From: Victivallales bacterium
GTDB taxonomy: Bacteria > Verrucomicrobiota > Lentisphaeria > Victivallales > UBA1829
NCBI GenBank assembly: GCA_016285335.1
Contig: JAEEQO010000002.1
Location: 1-53,309 of the forward strand
DNA: 53,309 nucleotides
Direction: 5' to 3'
The notes beneath the pieces were generated by a model. The model saw only the letters and a program-made list of their open reading frames with translations, had not been told where the DNA came from and searched no databases. Shown piece by piece: positions 17,103 through 25,744 of this stretch; position 1 is the first letter of the stretch; each line of letters opens with the position of its first letter. A program made the position numbers and the translations under genes.

Positions 17103-17579
17103 TCAGCGTTTGATGGATTCGCGGGCGATGCGCTGTGTTTCGGTGAACGTTTCGGACATGTCCTGAAGGACTTCCAGGAACGCTTCCTGCTTATCCTCCG
17201 GGATCTCGTCCAGGATGTCGCTCATCACGTCGGTCAGGTAGACTTCCAGCTGTTTGCGGATCTCCTTGCCGAACGGGGTCAGCGAAACATGCACGGACCG
17301 GCGGTCGACCGAGGACGGGATCCGTTCCACGACGCCGTCGGCGGCGAGCGCGTCGACTGTCTGGGAGACGGCGCCGGACGTCAGGCCGAACATTTCGGCG
17401 ATCTCCTTGACCATCGGCGGTTCGCCTTCGCGGACAAAGAGATAGTTGATGATACGGATTTTGCCGAGTGTGATTTTCATGTTCGGGATCGAGACATTGC
17501 GGGCGCTTTTGGCACGCAGACGGTCCACGACCCGGAAGAGCATGGTCCATGCCGTTTTCGGTCTGTTTGTGATCGACAT
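17103..17579 (-). CDS. MarR-family transcriptional regulator (first copy)
   Basis: 158 residues with the MarR winged helix: helix-turn-helix at about 58-82 (MVKEIAEMFGLTSGAVSQTVDALAADG) and the wing DRRSVHVSLTPFG. AAGGA lies 9 bases before the ATG. It is divergent from the aas gene and separated by 420 bases, so regulation of aas or of itself is plausible. The MarR at 45.6 kb is a paralogue sharing KITLGKIR-x-I-x-YLF and MFGLT/VFGLT-x-GAVSQT. Confidence 0.9.
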   Translation of the reverse strand: MSITNRPKTAWTMLFRVVDRLRAKSARNVSIPNMKITLGKIRIINYLFVREGEPPMVKEIAEMFGLTSGAVSQTVDALAADGVVERIPSSVDRRSVHVSLTPFGKEIRKQLEVYLTDVMSDILDEIPEDKQEAFLEVLQDMSETFTETQRIARESIKR

Positions 17580-17725
17580 CTTCTGTTTTCCTTGATTGCA
17601 ATAAAGGGGGTTGTATTTCCATAACGTCTCCGGCCGGTGATTTATTGTGTAAAAGGTTTAATTTTTTTGATATTTTTTCCGGCGGCTTCAAGTTCAAGTT
17701 TGATGTATTCGCCTAAAATGTTCTA

Positions 17726-17737
17726 AAATTCGAATTT
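17726..17737. promoter_or_regulatory. Perfect palindrome, possible MarR operator
   Basis: AAATTCGAATTT is a perfect 12-bp palindrome in the marR-aas interval, about 50 bases upstream of the aas -35. Operator function is inferred from position and symmetry only. Confidence 0.35.
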
Positions 17738-17785
17738 ATTTCCGGGATAGTTGTTACTTTTCTCAAATGTTTTCACGGAAAGGCA

Positions 17786-17814
17786 TTGAAAATGTCTTCC
17801 GCGCGTGCTATATT
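17786..17814 (+). promoter_or_regulatory. Promoter of aas
   Basis: TTGAAA (17786-17791), exactly 17 bp, TATATT (17809-17814). It predicts a start near 17821 and a leader of about 180 bases before ATG 18000, long enough for post-transcriptional control, though I see no clear fold. Confidence 0.8.
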
Positions 17815-17999
17815 ATTTATGTCGGATATGCACGGATCGGTTCCCTTTCCGCCCCATATCCGTCCCCCTGCTCGCACAAAGATACACTTCAAAATCTGGA
17901 TACTATCATGCACTTCCGGTCTTTCTTCCCGTCCGAATCCGCCGTATGCCGGGACGCCGCGGCAAACCAACAGGCAACCCCGGAACGGAGGGCGGCGGC

Positions 18000-20900
18000 A
18001 TGAACGAAGACTCTTTCGCCCGTCAGCCGGTCAGGAAAGGCATTGTCGGCGGCGTCGCCCTGCTGAGCGCCCTGGTCCCCGTCTACGTCTGCGCCTACTC
18101 CGCGCTCCTCGTCTATGAAAAAGTCCCCGTCTTCGACCGGCAGGCGCTGAACGTGCTGCTGTTCGCCGCGGTCTACACGGTCCCGTTTCTTTTCACCGGC
18201 GTGTTCTGCCAGTTCCTCTGCACGCGTTTTTCCGCCCGCAACGTGGTGGTGTTCAGCCGCGCGGTCGAGATCTTCCTGATTCTTGCGGGCAGCTTTTTCC
18301 TGGCCCCGGTCAGGAAGTTCGGTCCTGTGCCGCTTCTGGTCTTCGCGGCGTGTCTCGGCGTGGTCTTCTCGTTTTACCGGCCCGCGCTGAAGATCTACCT
18401 GGCGGACACCGCCGACAAGAAGGAGCTTTCGCGCACGGCGGGCGTCGTCGAGTCCATGACGTTCCTCGGCATCATCCTCGGCACGGTCTCGGCGGTCTTC
18501 TGCATCCACTTCATTTCCAGCACGGCCGCGATCGCCGCGGCGGGCGTTTCACTTGCCACGCTGAACCTGCTTCTGACGTCGCACCTGAACCCGAACCAGT
18601 CGTTCTGCCGGAAGCTCCGGTTCCGCGACCTGAAGCAGCAGTGGGTGACGGCGTTCAAGCTCCAGCAGCGTTACCGCGAACTGGTGCTGACGGGGATCGG
18701 CGAAGGCTACATCTTCGCCTCGATCATCCTGATCTCCTCGATGGCGATGCAGTATATCTCGGTGAAATTCGGCAGTTCCGCGTCCGGCAATGACATCGTC
18801 CTGTATGCCATCATCGCCTCGCCCGTGATCGGCGCGGTGCTGGGCTGCCTCGCGGCCGGAAAGCTCTCCGGCGACATGATCGAGATCGGGCTCGTGCCCC
18901 CCTCGACCGTCGTGATGACGCTCGCCGCGCTGCTGATCGGCGTGCTGCCGTTCATCCACGACCAGTACACGGGCGGCGGACTGCTGCCGGTCCTGCTTTT
19001 CGCGTTCGGGTTTTTCGCCGGCGTCATGCTGGTGCCGCTGGAGGCGTACCAGAAATATTTCATCCGGCACGAGCTGATCCCGCCGTTCTTCAGCTGGTTC
19101 TATCTGCCGTTCGCGGGCGGCATCCTGCTGACGATCCTGATGTCGTTCCTGATGTACTACTACGGGCTTTCCATCTTCACGATCACGCTGATCCTGGCGT
19201 GCCTGACGATCATTCTGGGCGTGACGTCGTTCTATATCATGCCGCAGTTCCTCCTGCGGTTCCTGATGCGCACGATGCTCCGCACGCTGTACCGCCTCCG
19301 CACGTTCGGCGTGGAGAACATCCCCGAAGAGGGCCCCGCGCTGCTGGTCGGCAACCGCGCGAGCTTCGTGGACATCATCTTCATCCAGGCATGCACGTCG
19401 CGCCCGGTGCGTTTCATGATGCACGAGAGCTACTTCAACGTCCCGTTCTGGAAGCCGCTCTTCAAGTCCGCCGGGTTCATTTCGGTCCCGTCGAACAAGC
19501 CCAAGCAGCTGAAGGCGCTGCTGGAGTACACGCAGGACCTGCTCCGGCAGGGCGAGCTCGTCTGCATCTTCCCCGAAGGCGACATCACGAAGAACGGCAC
19601 CATGTCGAGTTTCAAGGACGGCCTTGCCGAGCTCATGCCGGCCGACATGCCGGAGATCCCGGTCATCCCCGTCCGCATCGGCATGACCTGGGGCAGCATC
19701 TTCTCCTGCTACTACGGCAAGTTCAAGCTCACCTGGCCGAACGAACTGCCGCATCCCGCGAGCGTGACGGTCGGCAAGCCCATCCCGCGCGACACCTCCG
19801 CCTACGAGATCCGCATCATCCTCTCCGAACTTGCCGCCGACACCGAGCTTATCCCCGAACGCGGCGAACGTCCCTTCCACAGCCAGTTCGCCTGGAACGC
19901 CAAGCATCTGCCGTTCCGCCGCACGATCCAGCAGTACGACGACGCGCACGGGCTCCAGAACCCGACGTTCTTCTCCCTGCTCGTGAAAACCGTCCTCATC
20001 AGCCGCTGGATCCGCCGCATCTGCGACGAATCCGAGGAATACGTCGGCGTGATGCTGCCGAACAGCCTTGCCGCGGTCTGCACCATCACGGGCGTCCTGA
20101 TGGCAGACCGCAAGCCCGCCGTGATGAACTTCACCGCCGGCATTCCCGCCAACCAGCACGCCGTGAAGATCGCGAACATCAGGCACATCCTCACCAGCCG
20201 CGTCTTCATCCAGAAGATCCGCATGAAGCCCACGCCCGAAATGGTGTTCCTGGAGGACGCCGCGAAGGACATCGGCCGCCCGAGTTCCAAATACATCTGG
20301 CTGCTCGCCTGCATCTTCCTCTCGCACGAGGAGCTCATGAAGCTCGTCTCGCCGAAGAGCTGGCAGGACGTGAACCGCATCGCAGTGCTGATCTTCTCCA
20401 GCGGTTCCACCGGCATCCCGAAGGGCATCATGCTGACCCACCACAACATCAACGCGGACGTCGCCGCCATGGTCTCCATGATCGGCTGGCGCAAGACCGA
20501 CAGCGTGCTCGGCAACCTCCCGATCTTCCACTCGTTCGGCCTCACCGTCTGCATGTGGCTTCCCATCGTGACCGCCACGCGCGCCGTCTTTATCGCGAAC
20601 GCGCTGGACGCCGCGATGTCGCTGAAGGTCATCCGCGAACAGAAGATCTCCATCGTCGTCGCCACCCCGAGCTTCCTCATGCTTTATATGCGCAAGGGTA
20701 CGGGCGAGGACTTCAAGTCGCTCCGCCTCGCCATCACCGGTGCGGAACGCCTCCGCGAGGACATCGCCGAGAAATTCCGCAGGATGACCGGCCTGGAGAT
20801 CACCGAAGGCTACGGCTGCACCGAACTGTCGCCCGTCGTCTCCATCAACGTCGCGAACTCCCGCATGGAGCTCGGCGTCCAGGTCGCCAAGCCCGGCAGC

Positions 20901-21470
20901 ATCGGAGCCCCGCTCCCCGGCATCTGCGCCAAGATCGTCGATCCCTCCACGTTCGAGCTCATGCCCGAAAATACCGACGGCCTCATGATCGTGAAGGGCG
21001 CCATCGTGATGAAGGGCTACCTGGGCGAACCCGGCAAGACAGCCGAAGTCATCCGCGACGGCTGGTACGTGACCGGCGACATCGCGCACATGAACCGCAA
21101 CGGCTTCATCACCATCACGGGCCGTCTCTCGCGCTTCTCCAAAATCGCCGGCGAAATGGTCCCGCACGAACTCGTGGAACGCGAGATCAACAACATCCTC
21201 CAGCCGGAGGAACGCCTCGTGGCCGTCTGCGGAGCCGCCGACGCCAAACACGGCGAAAAGCTCATCGTCTTCTACACGGACGCGCGGCGTCTGGCCCCGG
21301 ATGAGCTCATCCGCCAGCTGAAGGACCGCCAGATCCCGAACCTCTGGATTCCGAAGGCCGAAAACTTCATCCTCGTGGATTCCCTCCCCATGCTCGGCAA
21401 CGGCAAACTCGACCTCGCCGCGCTCGTCGAACTCGCGAAGAAGTATTCGGACCCGACGCCCGCCGCGTAA
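18000..21470 (+). CDS. aas: Three-domain Aas: MFS transporter + acyltransferase + acyl-ACP/CoA ligase
   Basis: 1156 residues. Residues about 15-430 are an LplT-like MFS with 12 hydrophobic segments. About 440-640 is a PlsC-type acyltransferase. About 690-1156 is an acyl-adenylating ligase with SSGSTGIPKG near 799, GYGCTELSP, YVTGDIAHMNRNG and the closing GNGKLDL with the catalytic Lys. Together they would import lysophospholipid, activate a fatty acid and re-acylate the lipid. The acyltransferase block I motif NHxSxxD reads N452-R453-A-S455-F-V-D458: the catalytic His is Arg (codon CGC). Block III FPEG (524-527) is intact. ATG 18000 has GGAGG upstream; earlier in-frame starts precede the promoter. 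So either the acyltransferase is inactive or it uses altered chemistry. Confidence 0.88.
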   Translation: MNEDSFARQPVRKGIVGGVALLSALVPVYVCAYSALLVYEKVPVFDRQALNVLLFAAVYTVPFLFTGVFCQFLCTRFSARNVVVFSRAVEIFLILAGSFFLAPVRKFGPVPLLVFAACLGVVFSFYRPALKIYLADTADKKELSRTAGVVESMTFLGIILGTVSAVFCIHFISSTAAIAAAGVSLATLNLLLTSHLNPNQSFCRKLRFRDLKQQWVTAFKLQQRYRELVLTGIGEGYIFASIILISSMAMQYISVKFGSSASGNDIVLYAIIASPVIGAVLGCLAAGKLSGDMIEIGLVPPSTVVMTLAALLIGVLPFIHDQYTGGGLLPVLLFAFGFFAGVMLVPLEAYQKYFIRHELIPPFFSWFYLPFAGGILLTILMSFLMYYYGLSIFTITLILACLTIILGVTSFYIMPQFLLRFLMRTMLRTLYRLRTFGVENIPEEGPALLVGNRASFVDIIFIQACTSRPVRFMMHESYFNVPFWKPLFKSAGFISVPSNKPKQLKALLEYTQDLLRQGELVCIFPEGDITKNGTMSSFKDGLAELMPADMPEIPVIPVRIGMTWGSIFSCYYGKFKLTWPNELPHPASVTVGKPIPRDTSAYEIRIILSELAADTELIPERGERPFHSQFAWNAKHLPFRRTIQQYDDAHGLQNPTFFSLLVKTVLISRWIRRICDESEEYVGVMLPNSLAAVCTITGVLMADRKPAVMNFTAGIPANQHAVKIANIRHILTSRVFIQKIRMKPTPEMVFLEDAAKDIGRPSSKYIWLLACIFLSHEELMKLVSPKSWQDVNRIAVLIFSSGSTGIPKGIMLTHHNINADVAAMVSMIGWRKTDSVLGNLPIFHSFGLTVCMWLPIVTATRAVFIANALDAAMSLKVIREQKISIVVATPSFLMLYMRKGTGEDFKSLRLAITGAERLREDIAEKFRRMTGLEITEGYGCTELSPVVSINVANSRMELGVQVAKPGSIGAPLPGICAKIVDPSTFELMPENTDGLMIVKGAIVMKGYLGEPGKTAEVIRDGWYVTGDIAHMNRNGFITITGRLSRFSKIAGEMVPHELVEREINNILQPEERLVAVCGAADAKHGEKLIVFYTDARRLAPDELIRQLKDRQIPNLWIPKAENFILVDSLPMLGNGKLDLAALVELAKKYSDPTPAA

Positions 21471-21518
21471 CGAGGCGGTGCCTCGACTTGGTTAGTGCCG
21501 TGCCGTAGCGTAGCACGG
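21471..21518. terminator. Two hairpins between convergent aas and murJ
   Basis: CGAGGC-GGT-GCCTCG (21471-21485) begins immediately after the aas stop codon. CCGTGC (21498-21503) pairs with GCACGG (21513-21518) just before the murJ stop. Neither is followed by a T tract, so they are probable 3'-end structures rather than proven intrinsic terminators. Confidence 0.45.
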
Positions 21519-21520
21519 AT

Positions 21521-23143
21521 TTATGCGGAGCGTTTTTTCCGGCGAAGGAATCTGCCCAGTACGGCGCCGGTCTCGTCGATGCGGAAGAGCATGCAGAGCG
21601 CCAGCAGTCCGATGCCGTACACGATTCCCGCAGCCAGCAGCGGCACGCCCACGGTCAGCTTCATCTTCAGCAGATCCCCGTGCGGCAGCATCGAAAGGTC
21701 CAGTCCGTCCGGGATCACGATCAGGCGGAAGATCAGGAACGCCGGGATCAGCGGCAGGCCGCAGGCGGGGATCAGTTTCAGCAGGTAAAGTCCCAGCGCC
21801 CGGAAATCGATCTTATGCTCCGGCAGCTGCCGGTTGTAGATCGTCAGCAGCAGCGTGTTGTTCAGCAGCGACGACACGATGGTCGCGAGCGCGATGCCGC
21901 CCTGCCGCAGCGGCACCATCAGCGCGAAGTTCAGCACGATGTTCAGCGAGATGCAGAACAGCGAGACTTTGAGCGGCGTTACCATGTCCCGGCGGCTCGT
22001 GAACGCCACGGACGAGATCTTGAACACCGAGAACAGCGGGATCCCCGCCGAGTACATCAGGAACGCGTACGCGGTCTCCCGCATCGCGGTCTCGTCGAAC
22101 CTGCCCTGCTGGAAGAAGAGGCTGATGATGCTCTGCGGGAAGCAGACCATGAATGCCGCGAACGGGATCGAGACGAACAGCAGGATACGGATCGTCTTTT
22201 CCAGCATCGCCGTCAGTTCGTCGTAGTTCCCCGCGGCGGCGAACCGCGACAGCTCCGTATTCGCGACCGTGGCGAACGAAACGGCGAAGATGCCGACCGG
22301 CAGATACACCAGGCGTTCGCTGTAGTAGAGCGACGACGCGGCATAGTCGCCGATGAATCCCGCCACCAGGCGGTCGCACTGAAGGCTCAACTGGAGCGCG
22401 CTTGCCCCGAGCAGCCCCGGCAGGACCAGTTTCCAGATCGACAGCAGCGTCTCGCTGTCCCGGACGATCGCCCTTGTGACCCGCACCATCATGCCGCGCC
22501 GCCACAGGATCAGGAAGATCAGTGCCATTTCGAAGACGCCCGCGACCAGCACGGCAAGCCCGAACGACTTCAGCTGCGTCATCCCTTCGAAGCGGCGGCA
22601 GACCAGCATCAGCGCCAGGATCAGCACCGCGTTCTGGAGGATCGCGGTCAGCGACGGCAGAAAGAATTCCCGCAGCACGTTCGCGCAGGCGGTCGCCGCC
22701 CCCACGATGCAGATGAACACCATGTACGGCGCCAGGATGGGGAACAGCTCGAACGCGGTCTTCCAGCGGCCCGGTTCCAGCGTGCGGGCGATCAGCCACG
22801 ACGGCACGCCGAGCACGACCGCAAGCGCGGTCAGCAGCAGCGTCAGCCACAGCAGGATGGTCGAAAAACGGTCGCGGGCGCGTTCCACGCCTTCTTTTTC
22901 GAGCGACAGCGACAGGATCGGCACGATCGCCTTTCCGAGTTCGCCTTCGCCCAGGATGCGCCGGAACGTGTTGGCCCAGGTCAGCGCGAGCGTCCACCCG
23001 GACATCAGCGCCCCGCCGCCGATGACGTATGCCGTCAGCTGTTCCCGGACGAGTCCGAGGATGCGGCTGATCAGTGTGGATATCGCCAGGTTGCGCGAAC
23101 TGCTGAAGAAACGGTTCCTGGAAGCTGTCTGGTCGTCCGGCAT
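21521..23143 (-). CDS. murJ: Lipid II flippase MurJ (MviN)
   Basis: 540 residues with about 14 hydrophobic segments, as for MurJ of the MOP superfamily, which flips lipid II across the inner membrane for peptidoglycan synthesis. Family signatures include the N-terminal SRILGLVREQ, then WANTFRRILGEGELGKAIVP, the central YYSERLVYLPVGIF, and SLFFQQGRFDETA. It lies 43 bases downstream of ychF on the same strand, a likely two-gene unit. Confidence 0.95.
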   Translation of the reverse strand: MPDDQTASRNRFFSSSRNLAISTLISRILGLVREQLTAYVIGGGALMSGWTLALTWANTFRRILGEGELGKAIVPILSLSLEKEGVERARDRFSTILLWLTLLLTALAVVLGVPSWLIARTLEPGRWKTAFELFPILAPYMVFICIVGAATACANVLREFFLPSLTAILQNAVLILALMLVCRRFEGMTQLKSFGLAVLVAGVFEMALIFLILWRRGMMVRVTRAIVRDSETLLSIWKLVLPGLLGASALQLSLQCDRLVAGFIGDYAASSLYYSERLVYLPVGIFAVSFATVANTELSRFAAAGNYDELTAMLEKTIRILLFVSIPFAAFMVCFPQSIISLFFQQGRFDETAMRETAYAFLMYSAGIPLFSVFKISSVAFTSRRDMVTPLKVSLFCISLNIVLNFALMVPLRQGGIALATIVSSLLNNTLLLTIYNRQLPEHKIDFRALGLYLLKLIPACGLPLIPAFLIFRLIVIPDGLDLSMLPHGDLLKMKLTVGVPLLAAGIVYGIGLLALCMLFRIDETGAVLGRFLRRKKRSA

Positions 23144-23186
23144 GATGGCGGGGAAAGGAAAAACGGGGATGCGCTGTTTGTTTGGT

Positions 23187-24287
23187 TTACTTGTTGAACA
23201 GGACGTACACGCAGTCGCCGTCCTTCACGATGTAGTCCTTGCCCTCGGTGCGGAGCTTGCCCGCGGTCTTCGCGGCGTTCCAGCCGCCGTGCGCGACCAG
23301 TTCGTCGTAGGACACGACTTCCATGCGGATGAATCCGTGCTGCATGTCGGTATGGATCTTTCCGGCGGCTTCGGGCGCGGCCGTGCCGTTGATGATGGTC
23401 CAGGCGCGCGTCTCGTCCTTGCCGGTGGTGAAGAACGTGCAGTAGTCGAGCAGTTTGTAGCCGGTGCGGATCACGCGCTGCAGGCCGCTTTCCGTCGCGC
23501 CGATGTCTTCCAGGAACGCCTTGGCGTCGTCGGGTTCGAGCGCGGCGAGCTCTTCCTCGAATTTCGCGCAGACCGGGACGACCTCCATGCCGTGCCCGGC
23601 GGCGTAGTCGATGAGCGCCTTCGAGACGTCGTCCTTGCCGAATGACCGGAAGCCGTCCTCGTCGACGTTGGCGCAGACGAACGCGGGCATGGTGGAGAGC
23701 AACTGGAGCGACGCCATCACGCGGCAGGCGTCCGGATCGTCCTTGTTCCACTGCGGGATCTTCCCGTCTTCGAGATCGGCGATGCAGGACTGCGAGAGTT
23801 CGTATTCCGCCTTGATCTCGGGATCGCCGGTGCGGAGCAGTTTTTTGCATTTGTCGAACCTGCGCTGGAGGAATTCGAGGTCGGCGAGCATGAGTTCGGT
23901 CAGGATCAGCTCCAGATCGCGCGCCGGATCGATGGAGCCGCCAACGTGGACCACGTCGCCGTCCTGGAAGAGCCGCACCACGTGCGCCACGGCGTCGACG
24001 TTGCGGATATGGCCGAGGAACTGGTTGCCGAGGCCTTCGCCCTTGCTGGCGCCCTGGACGAGCCCGGCGATGTCGATGAACTTCAGCGACGTCGGCACGA
24101 TGCGCGCGGACTTCTCGATTTTCGCGAGGACGCCGAGGCGTTCGTCCGGCACGGCCACGATGCCCGTGTTCGGCTCGATGGTGCAGAACGGGAAGTTGGC
24201 GGCGGCCGCGCCGCCGTTGGTCAGGGCGTTGAAAAGGGTGGATTTCCCGACATTGGGAAGACCGACAAAACCGCAGGCAAAACCCAT
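23187..24287 (-). CDS. ychF: Redox-regulated ATPase YchF (Obg family)
   Basis: 366 residues, standard for YchF. G1 is GLPNVGKST (9-17), G3 is DIAGLVQGASKGEGLGNQFL, and the expected G4 position gives NVDED rather than NKxD, as in this ATP-preferring family. Residues about 280-366 are the TGS domain (TGKDETRAWTI, GKIHTDMQHGFIRMEV, YIVKDGDCVYVLFN). YchF binds ribosomes and takes part in stress responses. GGAG lies about 9 bases before the ATG. Confidence 0.97.
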   Translation of the reverse strand: MGFACGFVGLPNVGKSTLFNALTNGGAAAANFPFCTIEPNTGIVAVPDERLGVLAKIEKSARIVPTSLKFIDIAGLVQGASKGEGLGNQFLGHIRNVDAVAHVVRLFQDGDVVHVGGSIDPARDLELILTELMLADLEFLQRRFDKCKKLLRTGDPEIKAEYELSQSCIADLEDGKIPQWNKDDPDACRVMASLQLLSTMPAFVCANVDEDGFRSFGKDDVSKALIDYAAGHGMEVVPVCAKFEEELAALEPDDAKAFLEDIGATESGLQRVIRTGYKLLDYCTFFTTGKDETRAWTIINGTAAPEAAGKIHTDMQHGFIRMEVVSYDELVAHGGWNAAKTAGKLRTEGKDYIVKDGDCVYVLFNK

Positions 24288-24350
24288 GGTGAAGACTCCG
24301 ATCGGATGGTGACGGTGATTGACATCTGTGATTTAGGAAAATACGCTAAT

Positions 24351-24379
24351 AACGTACCACGGGGAGACGTTTTTTTCAA
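24351..24379 (-). promoter_or_regulatory. Promoter of ychF-murJ
   Basis: Minus strand -35 TTGAAA (plus TTTCAA 24374-24379), 17-bp spacing, -10 TACGTT (plus AACGTA 24351-24356), with TGG just before the -10. It lies about 65 bases upstream of the ychF start. Confidence 0.55.
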
Positions 24380-24458
24380 TCGGAAACCGTTTTTTTTCGT
24401 CTGTTTTCGCAAAAATCGCGACTTTTTAGGATTTCAGGCTTTATTTTTTTCGAAACAG

Positions 24459-24467
24459 TGGTATATT
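24459..24467 (+). promoter_or_regulatory. Extended -10 promoter of the SDR gene
   Basis: TGG-TATATT, an extended -10, with a weak -35. Predicted start near 24474 and a leader of about 65 bases to the TTG start at 24541. Confidence 0.55.
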
Positions 24468-24540
24468 GTTAGGACACCTTTTATTTATTGCCAATTTGTT
24501 TTTTAAATATAAACGTAAAAACGCCAAGGAGCAAGTAGCT

Positions 24541-25671
24541 TTGAACATCCTGCTTACCGGTATCACTGGCCTGGTCGGGGCGTCCGTCGTCACGGCGCTG
24601 CTTCGCAATCACCCCGACTTCAAGATCGTCGCCATCTGCCGCGGCAACTCCGCACAGACTGCTCAGGAGCGCACGGAGCTCACCATGCGCGCCCAGTGCG
24701 AGTTCGACGGCGATCCAGCCTCCTACGACTCCATCATCTCCCGCATCACCGTCATTTCCGGCGACGTGACGAAGCTCCCGTTCGACGAAATCGCGAAATA
24801 CGCTCCCTACGACGTGATGTTCCACTGCGCCGCGGACGTCAACCTCGGAAAAGACCCCGAGGGCAAGACCTACGCGACCAACATGAACGGCACGCTGAAC
24901 GCGGTCGAAGCCGTCAAGCGCTTCAACATCCCGCGCTTCCAGTACGTCAGCACCGCCTACGTCGCGGGGACTTACGCCGGGCGCGTCATGGAAGACACCA
25001 TGCCCGCCACCGGCTGGATCAACTCCTACGAACGCAGCAAGTTCGACGCGGAAAAATATGTCCGCGAGAACGTCGGCGTCCCGTACACGATTTACCGCCC
25101 CTCCATCATCGTCGGCCGCCGTTCCGACGGCGTGATCCGCAAGCCGCTCGCGTTCTACCGCATCCTTGAATTCCTCGGCCGCATCAAGAGCAACCGCGCG
25201 TTCAAGGCCGGTCTTCCCGCGAACGCCCAGATGGAAGTGAACATCCGCATCGCCAGCGCCACGTCCGACAAGATCTACTTCGTGCCGATCGACTACGTGC
25301 AGGAATCCATGTCGAAGCTCTTCATGCTCCCGGAGAAGAACCGCACCTACCACATCACCGGCGACAGCCCCGTCTCCACCGAGATGATCGGCATTGCCTG
25401 CCGCGACATCCTGAAGGTCACCGGTCTCCGCACCGTCGAAACGAACGACGATCCGTCCAAGGACGAAAAGCTCGTCATGCGCATGATCGAAGACCTCATC
25501 CCGTACTTCTCCACGCAGATCACGTTCGACAACTCGAACGTCCGCGCCGACCTCGGCGACGGGATCCTCGACTGGAAACTCGACGTCCTCTTCCTCCGCC
25601 GCATGGCATACTCCTACTATAAACAGGAGATTCCCGGCATCGTGGAAGGCATGGAGTTCCCGAAGGACTGA
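24541..25671 (+). CDS. Thioester-reductase-like extended SDR
   Basis: 376 residues from a TTG start with AAGGAG 9 bases upstream; the in-frame start farther upstream precedes the promoter. The Rossmann motif is TGITGLVG (6-13). Catalytic residues are S137-T138 and Y163-E-R-S-K167 (YxxxK). The fold resembles the NAD-binding domain of fatty acyl-CoA and peptide-synthetase terminal reductases (NAD_binding_4), which reduce thioesters or act as sterol/sugar dehydrogenases. There is no membrane segment. A strong terminator follows, so it is a single-gene unit. Substrate unknown. Confidence 0.82.
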   Translation: MNILLTGITGLVGASVVTALLRNHPDFKIVAICRGNSAQTAQERTELTMRAQCEFDGDPASYDSIISRITVISGDVTKLPFDEIAKYAPYDVMFHCAADVNLGKDPEGKTYATNMNGTLNAVEAVKRFNIPRFQYVSTAYVAGTYAGRVMEDTMPATGWINSYERSKFDAEKYVRENVGVPYTIYRPSIIVGRRSDGVIRKPLAFYRILEFLGRIKSNRAFKAGLPANAQMEVNIRIASATSDKIYFVPIDYVQESMSKLFMLPEKNRTYHITGDSPVSTEMIGIACRDILKVTGLRTVETNDDPSKDEKLVMRMIEDLIPYFSTQITFDNSNVRADLGDGILDWKLDVLFLRRMAYSYYKQEIPGIVEGMEFPKD

Positions 25672-25695
25672 CCTGCTGATTCTCCGATCTTTTCC

Positions 25696-25730
25696 GCGCG
25701 GGCCGGGACTTTTCCGGTTCGCGCTTTTTT
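25696..25730 (+). terminator. Rho-independent terminator after the SDR gene
   Basis: GCGCGGGCCGG (25696-25706) pairs with CCGGTTCGCGC (25714-25724), 11 bp with two G-T wobbles, then six Ts (25725-25730). It lies 25 bases after the stop codon and only 15 bases before the next gene. Confidence 0.88.
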
Positions 25731-25744
25731 CTTGACGCTGTTCC

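Larger units (their letters stand above)
17580..17999. other. Divergent intergenic region between marR and aas
   Basis: AT-rich and without a gene. It holds the aas promoter (17786-17814), a 12-bp palindrome at 17726-17737, and a direct repeat TTCAAG-TTCAAG near 17685-17700. I found no convincing -35/-10 pair for the leftward marR gene. An open frame runs rightward from 17805 into aas, but it starts before the predicted transcription start and lacks a ribosome site. Confidence 0.6.

Noticed and set aside
17805..17999. N-terminal extension of aas starting at 17805
   Set aside because: It begins before the predicted transcription start, has no ribosome site, and its translation is unlike the conserved start of such proteins.
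18549..21251. 900-codon minus-strand open frame opposite aas
   Set aside because: Complement of a clear three-domain protein; its translation is repetitive His/Asp/Val/Arg sequence typical of an antisense frame.
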